Assembly (NCBI RefSeq): GCF_002105155.1
Contig: NW_019029023.1
Coordinates: 300,527 to 364,526, forward strand
Length of the DNA stretch: 64,000 nucleotides
Origin: Lobosporangium transversale
Taxonomy: Eukaryota; Mortierellomycota; Mortierellomycetes; Mortierellales; Mortierellaceae
Direction: 5' to 3'
The position numbers were made by a program, and so were the translations under genes. Of the stretch, positions 45,249 through 58,350 are shown piece by piece (the first letter of the stretch is position 1; every line of letters begins with the position of its first letter). The notes beneath the pieces were generated by a model, which saw only the letters and a program-made list of their open reading frames with translations, was not told the origin of the DNA and did not search any database.

Positions 45249-47663
45249 TTAATTCTTCAGATTCGTACCGGCTGCTCCTCCTGAATATGCAGCTTCGATG
45301 TCGATTTTTATGACACGCTGTCTTACATGTTTTAAGCATACATATGGATTCTTGACGACCGTATCTTTGGTGGTAAGAAAGTTCTGAACTTTAAAATCGT
45401 TATATACGTCTCCTGGCACCACAAAATAGAAGAAAATGGTATCGTCACTTCCATTCGGCTTTGATTGCTCTCCAGTAATATATTCAATTATCTCCTTGAA
45501 TGGTGCTTGCTTGATCGGATGTTCCTCTGATACTGTGACCTGAAATAGCTTGTTGGGTCCCAATGCAAAATCAATGCACGGAAATTTAGAATGTTCTGGT
45601 ACAAACAACTTGCCAGCTGCTTGAGTGAGCCCTGATAATTCATCTGAAGTCCGGATAAACACCTCTTCTGGATTTGCTGGAAAATCAAGAAATCCTGTTT
45701 CGCCTGACTGGAGATCCTTAAAGGGAAATCTAATATCACCACGTCGAAATAAGTGATGAGCATAGACTTCAAATACCGGGCCTTTAGCTATATCCTCTCC
45801 GCCTTTGACAAGGTTCGCCAACACATCGACCCAAGTGTTATCTTTTAATTTCTCCATAATCTGTGATTCGACCCAACGAGATGCCCACACCAGGTAGAAG
45901 TCGAGATGGTCAGAAGTGGGGACTCTATGGAGTAAACGACCACTAAATGCACTCGCATCTTTTCCTCGTGCAAAGAGGCTTACAAGATCTGCTGGATTCT
46001 GGAGTGATTTAATGGCCTCATTGACGCGGGAAAACGCAGAGTCTCTAGCACTCTCAATATTTTCTTGATTCATGGATAGTGAATAGGCTGGGGTCTGTAG
46101 GACCTGTCTTGGCACTCCCCCCAACTTGTAAAAAAGCTCCTCCAAAAATTCTTCATCCACTAGATGATAATACTCTACATTGGCTCTACATTCTTTAAGC
46201 TCGTCCAAACTCCAGAGTGACATGTGATAGTAGCTAAAGCGTGCAGTTTCCTTGGCGAATTCACCGTACTGCTCATTGAGAGTTTTTGGTGATGCCGCAA
46301 ATATCGTCTTGGCTTGATCTGGTAGAGGTTTCTCACTACTATCAACTAAGTACCACGTTTCAGGCCGAGCAAGGAAATCTTGGAACGTTTCTATATCCCC
46401 TTTACGTCGGCAAGTTGTTCCTCCATAAACATGACATTTGGTACCCTGCTTCTCTTGGAAAATAATAATCGGTGGATTTTCCTCGTCGTGTTCGGCAAGG
46501 AGGCGGATGGCAAAATAGACCAGAAAGGCTGACTTGCCAATTCCAGGTGTTCCAGTGACAAACATTCGGTTCAAACCAGTTTTATGAGGGGTACTTAACC
46601 TGGATGTAATATGGTCATAAAGCTCTTTATATTCTTTTCTGATATAAAGATGCCTTGTTCTGGCAACAGGGAAGATACAACCCTCAGGGGCAGTCAATAG
46701 TTTGGAATCCTTGATACCACCAGAATTTCGGAGCTCGCGAGCCACGCTAAAAATACTGTGGTAAGGACCATCTACTGGTAGCCCCCCCATGTACGAAAGC
46801 ACCTTGACCCTCTCTTTCGAGTTGAGAAGCGAGAGGGTAGGGTAACCATTCACTATCCCTTTCGTTGCAAGCCCTGCTTCTCCAATCGCATCCATAAGAT
46901 CACCAGAGTGGCCTGTGCTTCCCATGCTTGGACGAGCTTTTTTAGAGGGTGACTCTGATAAAAGAGATAGAGTGATCAAAATTAATATTTTTGATTTATT
47001 GCACATCACTCTAAAATGATCAATAACCAGGTTCTCAGCCAAAAACACTCACCAGAAACTCCATCTTGTTTTCTTTTCTGAGCTAAGTATCAAAAGCGAA
47101 TAATGAGAAAGAACGTTGAGTTATCAAGACACAAGCCAAATGGTGATATTATGCACATGGCCGTTTAAGATATAAACCAAGCTTCATCAGCTGGAAATAT
47201 CAACAATCAGTCCATCAAGAGCCAAAGATATACCTCGCTGTGATGGCTTGACAAAAACATGGATAGTTTCCTTTGGAAGTTCAGAATTGAATATGTCTCC
47301 AAGCTCCATTGACGCGATTGTGAGAGCCTCTTTTGACTCGATTTCTGACTCAAAGATGACCTCGCCTTTGTCAGGGATGGAGACCTTGTAGAGGGTGAGC
47401 TGGTCAGCGTCAATATCCTTAAATGCATTGGCTTTCTCTGCTTTGATGGCTTGCTTGAGCATCCCGACCGATTTATCGCAGAAAATCTCTACTGGGAACG
47501 ACGTTGCTTCTCCCTCGACAACGCAGTTCAGCAGCAGCAGTGGGATGGCGCGCTTTTTTCGTTGTGGGTGCTGGTTTACTCTTTTTCGTTTATTGAGTGT
47601 GGAGGCATCCTCAGGCTTATTTGCAGTCATTTTTTTTTGTGCTTGGCTCCTTGTGGTGGCCAT
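45249..47663 (-). CDS. CRN copy 2: intact, diverged ATPase-nuclease exon, 721 aa
   Basis: Exons 47663-47234, 47082-47053 and 46954-45249 splice in frame. Same plan as copy 3, but the main exon differs by many substitutions along its whole length (for example IIIFQEKQGTKCHVYGGTTC against IIVFHEKKNTECYAYGGTTC), while exon 1's first 67 codons and the intergenic DNA match the other units. Walker A GTPGIGKS, WYLVDSS and CIDFAL/FQVTVSEEH are all kept. The minisatellite is reduced to one unit-like EQSKPNG. Header second half: SVGMLKQAIKAEKANAFKD, KGEVIFESEIESKEALTIAS. Probably a functional gene. Confidence 0.85.
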
Positions 47664-48852
47664 TGAAAATTAAGATGAGTGGGACTGAGTGTGGTTGAAA
47701 TGCAGGGAGAATGATGGTTAAATAGGCAAAGGTATATTCTATACTCTTTCACACTCGTGGTCGCTGTATGAAAACAAAAATGAAAAATGTGTAAGGCAAA
47801 AAAAAGGAAAGGAAAGGAAAGGAAAGGAAAGGAAAGGAATGGCAATAGATGAAGGCTTGGAATAAATAAAAGAGCAAAATTGATGGGAGCAAAACTGGGG
47901 TGAAATATGAAAAAAGTGATAAAGGAGGAGGGAGAGAGTGCAAAAATGAAGTGAAGCAAAGGAAAGAAAGGAAAGAAAGGAGCGACAATTGCAATTGATC
48001 CTTTATTTTAAGGTTAGGCGATGTGTGAGAAAATATTTTTTTCAAATCAGCCACGTGCCATTTTCTGGGTCATTGTGACGTGACAATCTTTAGTGCGCAA
48101 AGAACTCATTTCTCATTTTCCATGTCCCTCAGATAAACGTTTGTTCACGTTCTCTTAAACCTCGTCAACGCTCAACAGCTTCTCGATGGAAGGGATATAA
48201 ATGATGATGGTGCTGCTAACTTCCAGGTACCTCGACTCCAAAATAATCGTATCGATTTGGAAGCACTTTCTGACGCAGATTTCCGTACGATGTTCAGATT
48301 TACCGATAAAGGTGATTCAGAGTCTGATCCTGCTTCTTCAACATCATCCACAGGATCCGTCTGGGATATATCCTCAATCGACAATCTCTGAAAGGAAGGT
48401 AAGTTATGCGTCTCATTTTGTTCTGGGGGAGTATTCATTAGAGAAGAATGCTTTCTGTTGTGTGCCAGAGTTTTTTCGGTGAAAGGAATAGCAGGAGGTA
48501 AAGGCTCGTAGACACTACGGCTTTAAATGACTCTAGGCTAGAGCATTGATGACTAATAGAATAGAGATTTCTAATGTTGATAACCTCTATAGTCTAAAAA
48601 GTCGCGTCTTTTATGGTAAAAAATGATAAAAATATAGAATTGGCAATTTTTTATATTTTTTTTGGCTAAATTTAAGCAATTCTGGCTAGACGTAGAAATA
48701 CGAGAAAAACGAATCTTGTTGTATTTTACAAAGCAAATTTATGACAAGGCTGGATTTCAAAAATAGAGATGCTTTTTAAGGTTTTTTTTCACTCCCCGAT
48801 GTGAATTTTGATGTAAAAACGAGGTTGCGAAAACTCTCTATTTACCTAAATA

Positions 48853-49888
48853 TACTATCATGCATTTCTTTTTTTCATTCCTAGAAACCGTATATGCATA
48901 CAACACTCTTACTTTGGTTTAATAAAGCTCCCGTCTTCTTCTACGTCGTAGTTATGCGTTGTGACATTAGCTTGTCTCATTTGGAAAGCTAATGACTTTT
49001 TTGTCCATTCAGGTCATTGAATCAGTTTCACATGTGAATCGAAAATAAACCGAATCTGCTCTGATGGCGTGCAGTGGATCTGGGACGACACTCCGGGACG
49101 CCTCACTCGCAGGTCGGTGCAAGGCACTGTCAAGTTTGGGAGTGGTAACGTTAAAGTGTGGTCATGCTTCTCATGGTACGGACCTGGATACATTGCAAAG
49201 ATTGACAATAATATGGACGCACAACTTTACATCAAACTACTCCAGGAGGATCTACAGATGTCGCTTGATGACTGGGGCCTAACTAAAAGCGATATCGTTT
49301 TTCAGCACGACAATGACTCGAAGCACACGGCGAAGATTGTTAGGAAGTATTTGGAGTCAGTACATCTGACAGAAGAGGAAGGTACACTTCTAGAGTGGCC
49401 AGCACAATCCCCTTACCTCAACCCTATTGAACACATGTGGGCAGAATTGGATAGGCGGCTCTCTAGGTATCCGGAGCGAGCTAAGAGCTGTGATGAACTA
49501 TGGGAGCGAATATCGGTTGAATGGTACAGGATCCCAGTGGACTTCTGCCGCAAACTCATCATAGGTATCCATAAGAGACTCCAAGCTGTCAGTTATGCCC
49601 ATGGTTGGAATACTACTTATTGATGTAAGGTTATGGCTCACAAAAGAATAAAGATCTTTGGCCACCGAATGGGCACATGTGAAACTGATTCAATGACCTG
49701 AATGGACAAAAAAGTCATTAGCTTTCCAAATGAGACAAGCTAATGTCACAACGCATAACTACGACGTAGAAGAAGACGGGAGCTTTATTAAACCAAAGTA
49801 AGAGTGTTGTATGCATATACGGTTTCTAGGAATGAAAAAAAGAAATGCACATGGGAATGAATTATTGAATCAGGTTTGCATGATAGTG
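48853..49888 (+). mobile_element. Tc1/mariner-like element, copy 3
   Basis: As copy 1; truncated transposase frame ends at 49623. Confidence 0.85.
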
Positions 49889-50443
49889 TATAACAAATAT
49901 GATCTCATTAATCACAGGTTGCTTGCCATCCCGTGCACACACCATGGGGCTAAAACGACATTTATGTCTTTAGAGTGGAGCTGTCATCCTAGCTCCCGGT
50001 AAACGTTTTGGCGCCCTGGATGATGATAATTGATAGGTCTTTCGCAAGTGGCAAGCATCCAGATGACAAACATATGAGAAAGGATAATTTCCTATGCCAG
50101 CTGTCCTGGTGATAATAATATGGTTTTGGGTCTCATCATCAGACTCTCACTGGGTTCTCCACAGGATTCTTCATCTCTATCCGTTTTTACAAAACTCTTT
50201 GATAATAGTATCACAAAATCCTGCACACAAGATCGCATGATGATCACAGGAAGCTTTATAAAGTTCTATATGCCCCAGTAGAAGGGAGGACGGATTAAAC
50301 CGCTCTATCTATTCGTCTAAAAGGTAAGTGGATGATGATGGCTTCATTCATAAAGAATGAGCCATTGTAAAAAATTCTCAAGGAACGGGTATAATGCTTT
50401 TTTTAAAAAAGACAAAATTTCATCCACTTGATTGGTATTCGAT

Positions 50444-53019
50444 TTAATTCTTCAGATTCGTACCGGCTGCTCCTCCTGAATATGCAGCTTCGATGTCGAT
50501 TTTTATGACACGCTGTCTTACATGTTTTAAGCATACATATGGATTCTTGACGACCGTATCTTTGGTGGTAAGAAAGTTCTGAACTTTAAAATCGCCATAT
50601 ACGTCTCCTGGCACCACAAAATAGAGGAAAATGGTATCATCACTTCCCTTCGACTCTGATCGGTCTCCCTTCGACTCTGATCGGTCTCCCTTCGACTCTG
50701 ATCGGTCTCCCTTCGACTCTGATCGGTCTCCCTTCGACTCTGATCGGTCTCCCTTCGACTCTGATCGGTCTCCCTTCGACTCTGATCGGTCTCCCTTCAA
50801 CTTTGATTGGTCTCCCTTCAAGCAGGGTCCAGTAATACATTCAATTATCTCCTTGAATGGTGCTTGCTTGATCGGATGCTTCTCTGATACTGTGACCTGA
50901 AATAGCTTGTTGGGTCCCAATGCAAAATCAATGCACGGAAATTTAGAATGTTCTGGTACAAACAACTTGCCAGCTGCTTGAGTGAGCCCTAATAATTCAT
51001 CTGAAGTCCGGATATGCACCACTTCTGGGTTTGCTGGAAAATCAAGAAATCCTGTTTCGCCTGACTGGAGATCCCTAAAGGGAAATCTAATATCACCACA
51101 TCGAAATAAGTGATGAGCATAGACTTCAAACAGTGGGCCTTTAGCTATATCCTCTTCGCTTTTGACAAGTTTCGCCAACACATCGAGCCAAGTGTCATCT
51201 TTTATTTTGTCGACAACCCTTAATTCAACCCAACGAGATGCCCACACCAGATGGAAGTTGAGGTGGTCAGAAGTGGGGACTCTATGGAGTAAACGACCAC
51301 TAAATTCACTCGCTTCTTTTCCTCGTGCAAAGAGCGCTACAAGATCTGCTGGGTTCCGGAGTTTTTCAATGGCAGTTTCGACGCGGCTAAACGCAGAGTC
51401 TCTAGCACCCTTAATATCTCCTTGATTCTTGAATAGTTCTTTGGCTGGAGCCTGTAGGACCTGTCTTGGCACTCCCCCCAACTTGTAAAAAAGCTCCTCC
51501 AAAAATTCTTCATCCACTGGATGAAAAAACTTTACATTGGCTCTACATTCCTTAAGCTCGTCCAAACTCCAGAGTGACATGTGATAGTAGCTACTGCGTG
51601 AATTTTCCTTGGTGAATTCATCGTACTGCCCATAGAGAGTTTTTGGTGATGCCGCAAATATCGTCCTGGCTTGATCTGGTTGAGGATGGTTACCACTGTC
51701 AACTAAATACCACGTTTCAGGTTGCTCAAGAAAATGTTTGAAATCTACTCTCTCTCCATAACGTTGGCAAGTTGTTCCTCCGTAGGCATAACATTCGGTA
51801 TTCTTCTTTTCATGGAAAACAATAATCGGTGGATTCTCCTCGTCATGCTCTGCAAGGAGGCGGATGGCAAAATAGACCAAAAAGGCTGACTTCCCAATTC
51901 CAGGCGTTCCAGTGACAAAGAGTCGGTTCAAACTAGCTCCATGAGGGGTACTGAATGTAGATGTAATATGGTCATAAAGCTTTTTATATTCATCTCTGAT
52001 ATAAAGATGCCTTGTTCCGGCAACAGGGAAGATACAACCCTCAGGAGCAGTCAATAGTTTGGAATCCTTGATACCACCAGAATTTCGGAGCTCGCAAGCC
52101 ACGCTAACAATGCTGTAGTAAATACTATCTCCTGATAACTCCTCCCCCATGTACGAAAGCACCTTGACCCTCTCTTTCGAGTTTAGAGGCGAGATTACAG
52201 GCCTATCATTCACTATCCCTTTCGTTACAAGCCCTGCTTCTGTAATCGCATCCCTAAGAGCACTTCTACTACTTATACTTGGACGAGCTTTTTTAGAGGG
52301 TGACTCTGATAAAGGAGATAGAGTGATCAAAGTTAATATTCTTGATTTATTGCACTGCACATTACTCTAAATTGATCAATAACCAGGTTCTCAGCCAAAA
52401 GCACTCACCAGAATCTCCATCTTGTTTTCTTTTCTGAGCTAAGTATCAAAAGCGAATAATGAGAAAGAACGTTGAGTTATCAAGACACAAACCAAATGGC
52501 GACATTATGCACATGGCCGTTTAAGATACAAACCAAGCTTCATCAGCTGGAAATATCAACAATCAGTCCATCAAGAGCCAAGGATATACCTCGCTGTGGT
52601 GGCTTGACAAAAACATGGATAGTTTTCCTTGGAAGTTCAGAATTAAATATCTCCCAAAGCTCCATTGACGCGGGTGCGAGAGCCTCTTTTGACTCGATTT
52701 CTGACTCGACGACGGTCTTGTCTTCGTCAGGGATGGAGACCTTGTAGAGGGTGAGCTGGTCAGCGTCAATATCCTTAAATGCATTGGCTTTCTCTGCTTT
52801 GATGGCTTGCTTGAGCATCCCGACCGATTTATCGCAGAAAATCTCTACTGGGAACGACGTTGCTTCTCCCTCGACAACGCAGTTCAGCAGCAGCAGTGGG
52901 ATGGCGCGCTTTTTTCGTTGTGGGTGCTGGTTTACTCTTTTTCGTTTATTGAGTGTGGAGGCATCCTCAGGCTTATTTGCAGTCATTTTTTTTTGTGCTT
53001 GGCTCCTTGTGGTGGCCAT
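50444..53019 (-). CDS. CRN copy 3: intact Crinkler/RHS-type protein, 773 aa (reference copy)
   Basis: Exons 53019-52590, 52438-52409 and 52305-50444; 430, 30 and 1,862 bases splice into one frame. Residues 1-40 are Lys/Arg-rich (RKRVNQHPQRKKR, a likely nuclear signal). About 40-143 form the CRN ubiquitin-like header (IPLLLLNCVVEGEATSFPVE, ending ETIHVF-type KTIHVFVKPPQRG). Residues 144-163 (QKRKQDGDSESPSKKARPS) make a bipartite nuclear signal built across the micro-exon. The ATPase has Walker A GTPGIGKS at 286-293, Walker B WYLVD (D356), then SPKTLYGQYDEF and SLWSLDELKEC typical of CRN/RHS proteins. The nuclease-like region shows FEVYAHHLF (E547), CIDFAL (D613) and LFQVTVSEKH (Q623). Seven GDRSESK repeats (about 651-707) separate it from the tail. 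No secretion signal is visible. Effector or self-recognition roles are inferences from the family. Confidence 0.88.
50648..50815. repeat. 21-bp minisatellite in CRN copy 3 (seven units plus one degenerate)
   Basis: Seven perfect units, then a diverged one encoding GDQSKLK next to the nuclease domain. Lies in frame. Confidence 0.95.
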
Positions 53020-54203
53020 TGAAAATTAAGATGAGTGGGACTGAGTGTGGTTGAAATGCAGGGAGAATGATGGTTAAATAGGCAAAGGTATATTCTATAC
53101 TCTTTCACACTCGTGGTCGCTGTATGAAAACAAAAATGAAAAATGTGTAAGGCAAAAAAAAGGAAAGGAAAGGAAAGGAAAGGAAAGGAAAGGAATGGCA
53201 ATAGATGAAGGCTTGGAATAAATAAAAGAGCAAAATTGATGGGAGCAAAACTGGGGTGAAATATGAAAAAAGTGATAAAGGAGGAGGGAGAGAGTGCAAA
53301 AATGAAGTGAAGCAAAGGAAAGAAAGGAAAGAAAGGAGCGACAATTGCAATTGATCCTTTATTTTAAGGTTAGGCGATGTGTGAGAAAATATTTTTTTCA
53401 AATCAGCCACGTGCCATTTTCTGGGTCATTGTGACGTGACAATCTTTAGTGCGCAAAGAACTCATTTCTCATTTTCCATGTCCCTCAGATAAACGTTTGT
53501 TCACGTTCTCTTAAACCTCGTCAACGCTCAACAGCTTCTCGATGGAAGGGATATAAATGATGATGGTGCTGCTAACTTCCAGGTACCTCGACTCCAAAAT
53601 AATCGTATCGATTTGGAAGCACTTTCTGACGCAGATTTCCGTACGATGTTCAGATTTACCGATAAAGGTGATTCAGAGTCTGATCCTGCTTCTTCAACAT
53701 CATCCACAGGATCCGTCTGGGATATATCCTCAATCGACAATCTCTGAAAGGAAGGTAAGTTATGCGTCTCATTTTGTTCTGGGGGAGTATTCATTAGAGA
53801 AGAATGCTTTCTGTTGTGTGCCAGAGTTTTTTCGGTGAAAGGAATAGCAGGAGGTAAAGGCTCGTAGACACTACGGCTTTAAATGACTCTAGGCTAGAGC
53901 ATTGATGACTAATAGAATAGAGATTTCTAATGTTGATAACCTCTATAGTCTAAAAAGTCGCGTCTTTTATGGTAAAAAATGATAAAATATAGAATTGGCA
54001 ATTTTTTATATTTTTTTTGGCTAAATTTAAGATTTTTACTTATTTTATTTTACAATTTATAGTGTTAATTTTTTTTTTTTTTTTTTTTTTTTATTAAAAT
54101 TTCTTTTAAATATACTTTTGCTTTTTAAAGGTTTTTTTCACTCCCCGATGTGAATTTTGATGTAAAAACGAGGTTGCGAAAACTCTCTCTATTTACCTAA
54201 ATA

Positions 54204-55240
54204 TACTATCATGCATTTCTTTTTTTTCATTCCTAGAAACCGTATATGCATACAACACTCTTACTTTGGTTTAATAAAGCTCCCGTCTTCTTCTACGTCG
54301 TAGTTATGCGTTGTGACATTAGCTTGTCTCATTTGGAAAGCTAATGACTTTTTTGTCCATTCAGGTCATTGAATCAGTTTCACATGTGAATCGAAAATAA
54401 ACCGAATCTGCTCTGATGGCGTGCAGTGGATCTGGGACGACACTCCGGGACGCCTCACTCGCAGGTCGGTGCAAGGCACTGTCAAGTTTGGGAGTGGTAA
54501 CGTTAAAGTGTGGTCATGCTTCTCATGGTACGGACCTGGATACATTGCAAAGATTGACAATAATATGGACGCACAACTTTACATCAAACTACTCCAGGAG
54601 GATCTACAGATGTCGCTTGATGACTGGGGCCTAACTAAAAGCGATATCGTTTTTCAGCACGACAATGACTCGAAGCACACGGCGAAGATTGTTAGGAAGT
54701 ATTTGGAGTCAGTACATCTGACAGAAGAGGAAGGTACACTTCTAGAGTGGCCAGCACAATCCCCTTACCTCAACCCTATTGAACACATGTGGGCAGAATT
54801 GGATAGGCGGCTCTCTAGGTATCCGGAGCGAGCTAAGAGCTGTGATGAACTATGGGAGCGAATATCGGTTGAATGGTACAGGATCCCAGTGGACTTCTGC
54901 CGCAAACTCATCATAGGTATCCATAAGAGACTCCAAGCTGTCAGTTATGCCCATGGTTGGAATACTACTTATTGATGTAAGGTTATGGCTCACAAAAGAA
55001 TAAAGATCTTTGGCCACCGAATGGGCACATGTGAAACTGATTCAATGACCTGAATGGACAAAAAAGTCATTAGCTTTCCAAATGAGACAAGCTAATGTCA
55101 CAACGCATAACTACGACGTAGAAGAAGACGGGAGCTTTATTAAACCAAAGTAAGAGTGTTGTATGCATATACGGTTTCTAGGAATGAAAAAAAGAAATGC
55201 ACATGGGAATGAATTATTGAATCAGGTTTGCATGATAGTG
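54204..55240 (+). mobile_element. Tc1/mariner-like element, copy 4
   Basis: As copy 1 with one extra T in the left arm T-run; transposase frame ends at 54975. Confidence 0.85.
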
Positions 55241-55795
55241 TATAACAAATATGATCTCATTAATCACAGGTTGCTTGCCATCCCGTGCACACACCATGGG
55301 GCTAAAACGACATTTATGTCTTTAGAGTGGAGCTGTCATCCTAGCTCCCGGTAAACGTTTTGGCGCCCTGGATGATGATAATTGATAGGTCTTTCGCAAG
55401 TGGCAAGCATCCAGATGACAAACATATGAGAAAGGATAATTTCCTATGCCAGCTGTCCTGGTGATAATAATATGGTTTTGGGTCTCATCATCAGACTCTC
55501 ACTGGGTTCTCCACAGGATTCTTCATCTCTATCCGTTTTTACAAAACTCTTTGATAATAGTATCACAAAATCCTGCACACAAGATCGCATGATGATCACA
55601 GGAAGCTTTATAAAGTTCTATATGCCCCAGTAGAAGGGAGGACGGATTAAACCGCTCTATCTATTCGTCTAAAAGGTAAGTGGATGATGATGGCTTCATT
55701 CATAAAGAATGAGCCATTGTAAAAAATTCTCAAGGAACGGGTATAATGCTTTTTTTAAAAAAGACAAAATTTCATCCACTTGATTGGTATTCGAT

Positions 55796-58350
55796 TTAAT
55801 TCTTCAGATTCGTACCGGCTGCTCCTCCTGAATATGCAGCTTCGATGTCGATTTTTATGACACGCTGTCTTACATGTTTTAAGCATACATATGGATTCTT
55901 GACGACCGTATCTTTGGTGGTAAGAAAGTTCTGAACTTTAAAATCGCCATATACGTCTCCTGGCACCACAAAATAGAGGAAAATGGTATCATCACTTCCC
56001 TTCGACTCTGATCGGTCTCCCTTCGACTCTGATCGGTCTCCCTTCGACTCTGATCGGTCTCCCTTCGACTCTGATCGGTCTCCCTTCGACTCTGATCGGT
56101 CTCCCTTCGACTCTGATCGGTCTCCCTTCAACTTTGATTGGTCTCCCTTCAAGCAGGGTCCAGTAATACATTCAATTATCTCCTTGAATGGTGCTTGCTT
56201 GATCGGATGCTTCTCTGATACTGTGACCTGAAATAGCTTGTTGGGTCCCAATGCAAAATCAATGCACGGAAATTTAGAATGTTCTGGTACAAACAACTTG
56301 CCAGCTGCTTGAGTGAGCCCTAATAATTCATCTGAAGTCCGGATATGCACCACTTCTGGGTTTGCTGGAAAATCAAGAAATCCTGTTTCGCCTGACTGGA
56401 GATCCCTAAAGGGAAATCTAATATCACCACATCGAAATAAGTGATGAGCATAGACTTCAAACAGTGGGCCTTTAGCTATATCCTCTTCGCTTTTGACAAG
56501 TTTCGCCAACACATCGAGCCAAGTGTCATCTTTTATTTTGTCGACAACCCTTAATTCAACCCAACGAGATGCCCACACCAGATGGAAGTTGAGGTGGTCA
56601 GAAGTGGGGACTCTATGGAGTAAACGACCACTAAATTCACTCGCTTCTTTTCCTCGTGCAAAGAGCGCTACAAGATCTGCTGGGTTCCGGAGTTTTTCAA
56701 TGGCAGTTTCGACGCGGCTAAACGCAGAGTCTCTAGCACCCTTAATATCTCCTTGATTCTTGAATAGTTCTTTGGCTGGAGCCTGTAGGACCTGTCTTGG
56801 CACTCCCCCCAACTTGTAAAAAAGCTCCTCCAAAAATTCTTCATCCACTGGATGAAAAAACTTTACATTGGCTCTACATTCCTTAAGCTCGTCCAAACTC
56901 CAGAGTGACATGTGATAGTAGCTACTGCGTGAATTTTCCTTGGTGAATTCATCGTACTGCCCATAGAGAGTTTTTGGTGATGCCGCAAATATCGTCCTGG
57001 CTTGATCTGGTTGAGGATGGTTACCACTGTCAACTAAATACCACGTTTCAGGTTGCTCAAGAAAATGTTTGAAATCTACTCTCTCTCCATAACGTTGGCA
57101 AGTTGTTCCTCCGTAGGCATAACATTCGGTATTCTTCTTTTCATGGAAAACAATAATCGGTGGATTCTCCTCGTCATGCTCTGCAAGGAGGCGGATGGCA
57201 AAATAGACCAAAAAGGCTGACTTCCCAATTCCAGGCGTTCCAGTGACAAAGAGTCGGTTCAAACTAGCTCCATGAGGGGTACTGAATGTAGATGTAATAT
57301 GGTCATAAAGCTTTTTATATTCATCTCTGATATAAAGATGCCTTGTTCCGGCAACAGGGAAGATACAACCCTCAGGAGCAGTCAATAGTTTGGAATCCTT
57401 GATACCACCAGAATTTCGGAGCTCGCAAGCCACGCTAACAATGCTGTAGTAAATACTATCTCCTGATAACTCCTCCCCCATGTACGAAAGCACCTTGACC
57501 CTCTCTTTCGAGTTTAGAGGCGAGATTACAGGCCTATCATTCACTATCCCTTTCGTTACAAGCCCTGCTTCTGTAATCGCATCCCTAAGAGCACTTCTAC
57601 TACTTATACTTGGACGAGCTTTTTTAGAGGGTGACTCTGATAAAGGAGATAGAGTGATCAAAGTTAATATTCTTGATTTATTGCACTGCACATTACTCTA
57701 AATTGATCAATAACCAGGTTCTCAGCCAAAAGCACTCACCAGAATCTCCATCTTGTTTTCTTTTCTGAGCTAAGTATCAAAAGCGAATAATGAGAAAGAA
57801 CGTTGAGTTATCAAGACACAAACCAAATGGTGATATTATGCACATGGCCGTTTAAGATATAAACCAAGCTTCATCAGCTGAAAATATCAACAATCAGTCC
57901 ATCAAGAGCCAAAGATATACCTCGCTGTGGTGGCTTGACAAAAACATGGATAGTTTCCTTTGGAAGTTCAGAATTAAATATGTCCCCAAGCTCCTTTGAT
58001 GCGACTGTAAGAGCCTCTTTTGACTCGATTTCTGACTCAAAGATGGCCTCGCCTTTGTCAGGGATGGAGACCTTGTAGAGGATGAGCTTATCTGCAGCAA
58101 CATGATCAAGTTCTGGCTTCTTTGCTACCTTGATGGCTTGCTTGAGCATCCCGACCGTTTTATCGCAGAAAATCTCTACTGGGAACGACGTTGCTTCTCC
58201 CTCGACAACGCAGTTCAGCAGCAGCAGTGGGATGGCGCGCTTTTTTCGTTGTGGGTGCTGGTTTACTCTTTTTCGTTTATTGAGTGTGGAGGCATCCTCA
58301 GGCTTATTTGCAGTCATTTTTTTTTGTGCTTGGCTCCTTGTGGTGGCCAT
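55796..58350 (-). CDS. CRN copy 4: intact, 766 aa, distinct header
   Basis: Exons 58350-57921, 57769-57740 and 57636-55796. The main exon equals copy 3 except for six rather than seven GDRSESK units. The header second half is the most different of all: TVGMLKQAIKVAKKPELDHV replaces the usual KKANAFKDIDADQL segment, then KGEAIFESEIESKEALTVAS. Its first 65 codons and upstream DNA are as in the other units. Confidence 0.87.
56000..56146. repeat. 21-bp minisatellite in CRN copy 4 (six units plus one degenerate)
   Basis: One unit shorter than in copy 3, in frame. Confidence 0.95.

Larger units (their letters stand above)
42953..48147. repeat. Tandem array unit 2 (5,195 bp)
   Basis: Same order as unit 1. 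Non-coding parts are near-identical, but CRN copy 2 differs along its main exon and lacks the 21-bp minisatellite, which explains the shorter unit. Confidence 0.9.
48148..53503. repeat. Tandem array unit 3 (5,356 bp)
   Basis: Same order. Slightly longer than unit 1 because the minisatellite is complete (seven units plus one) and a GCACTGCAC duplication precedes the main CRN exon. Confidence 0.9.

Noticed and set aside
50631..50900. CRISPR-like direct repeats at the CRN 21-bp array
   Set aside because: Units are contiguous with no spacers and lie in a coding frame; it is a minisatellite.
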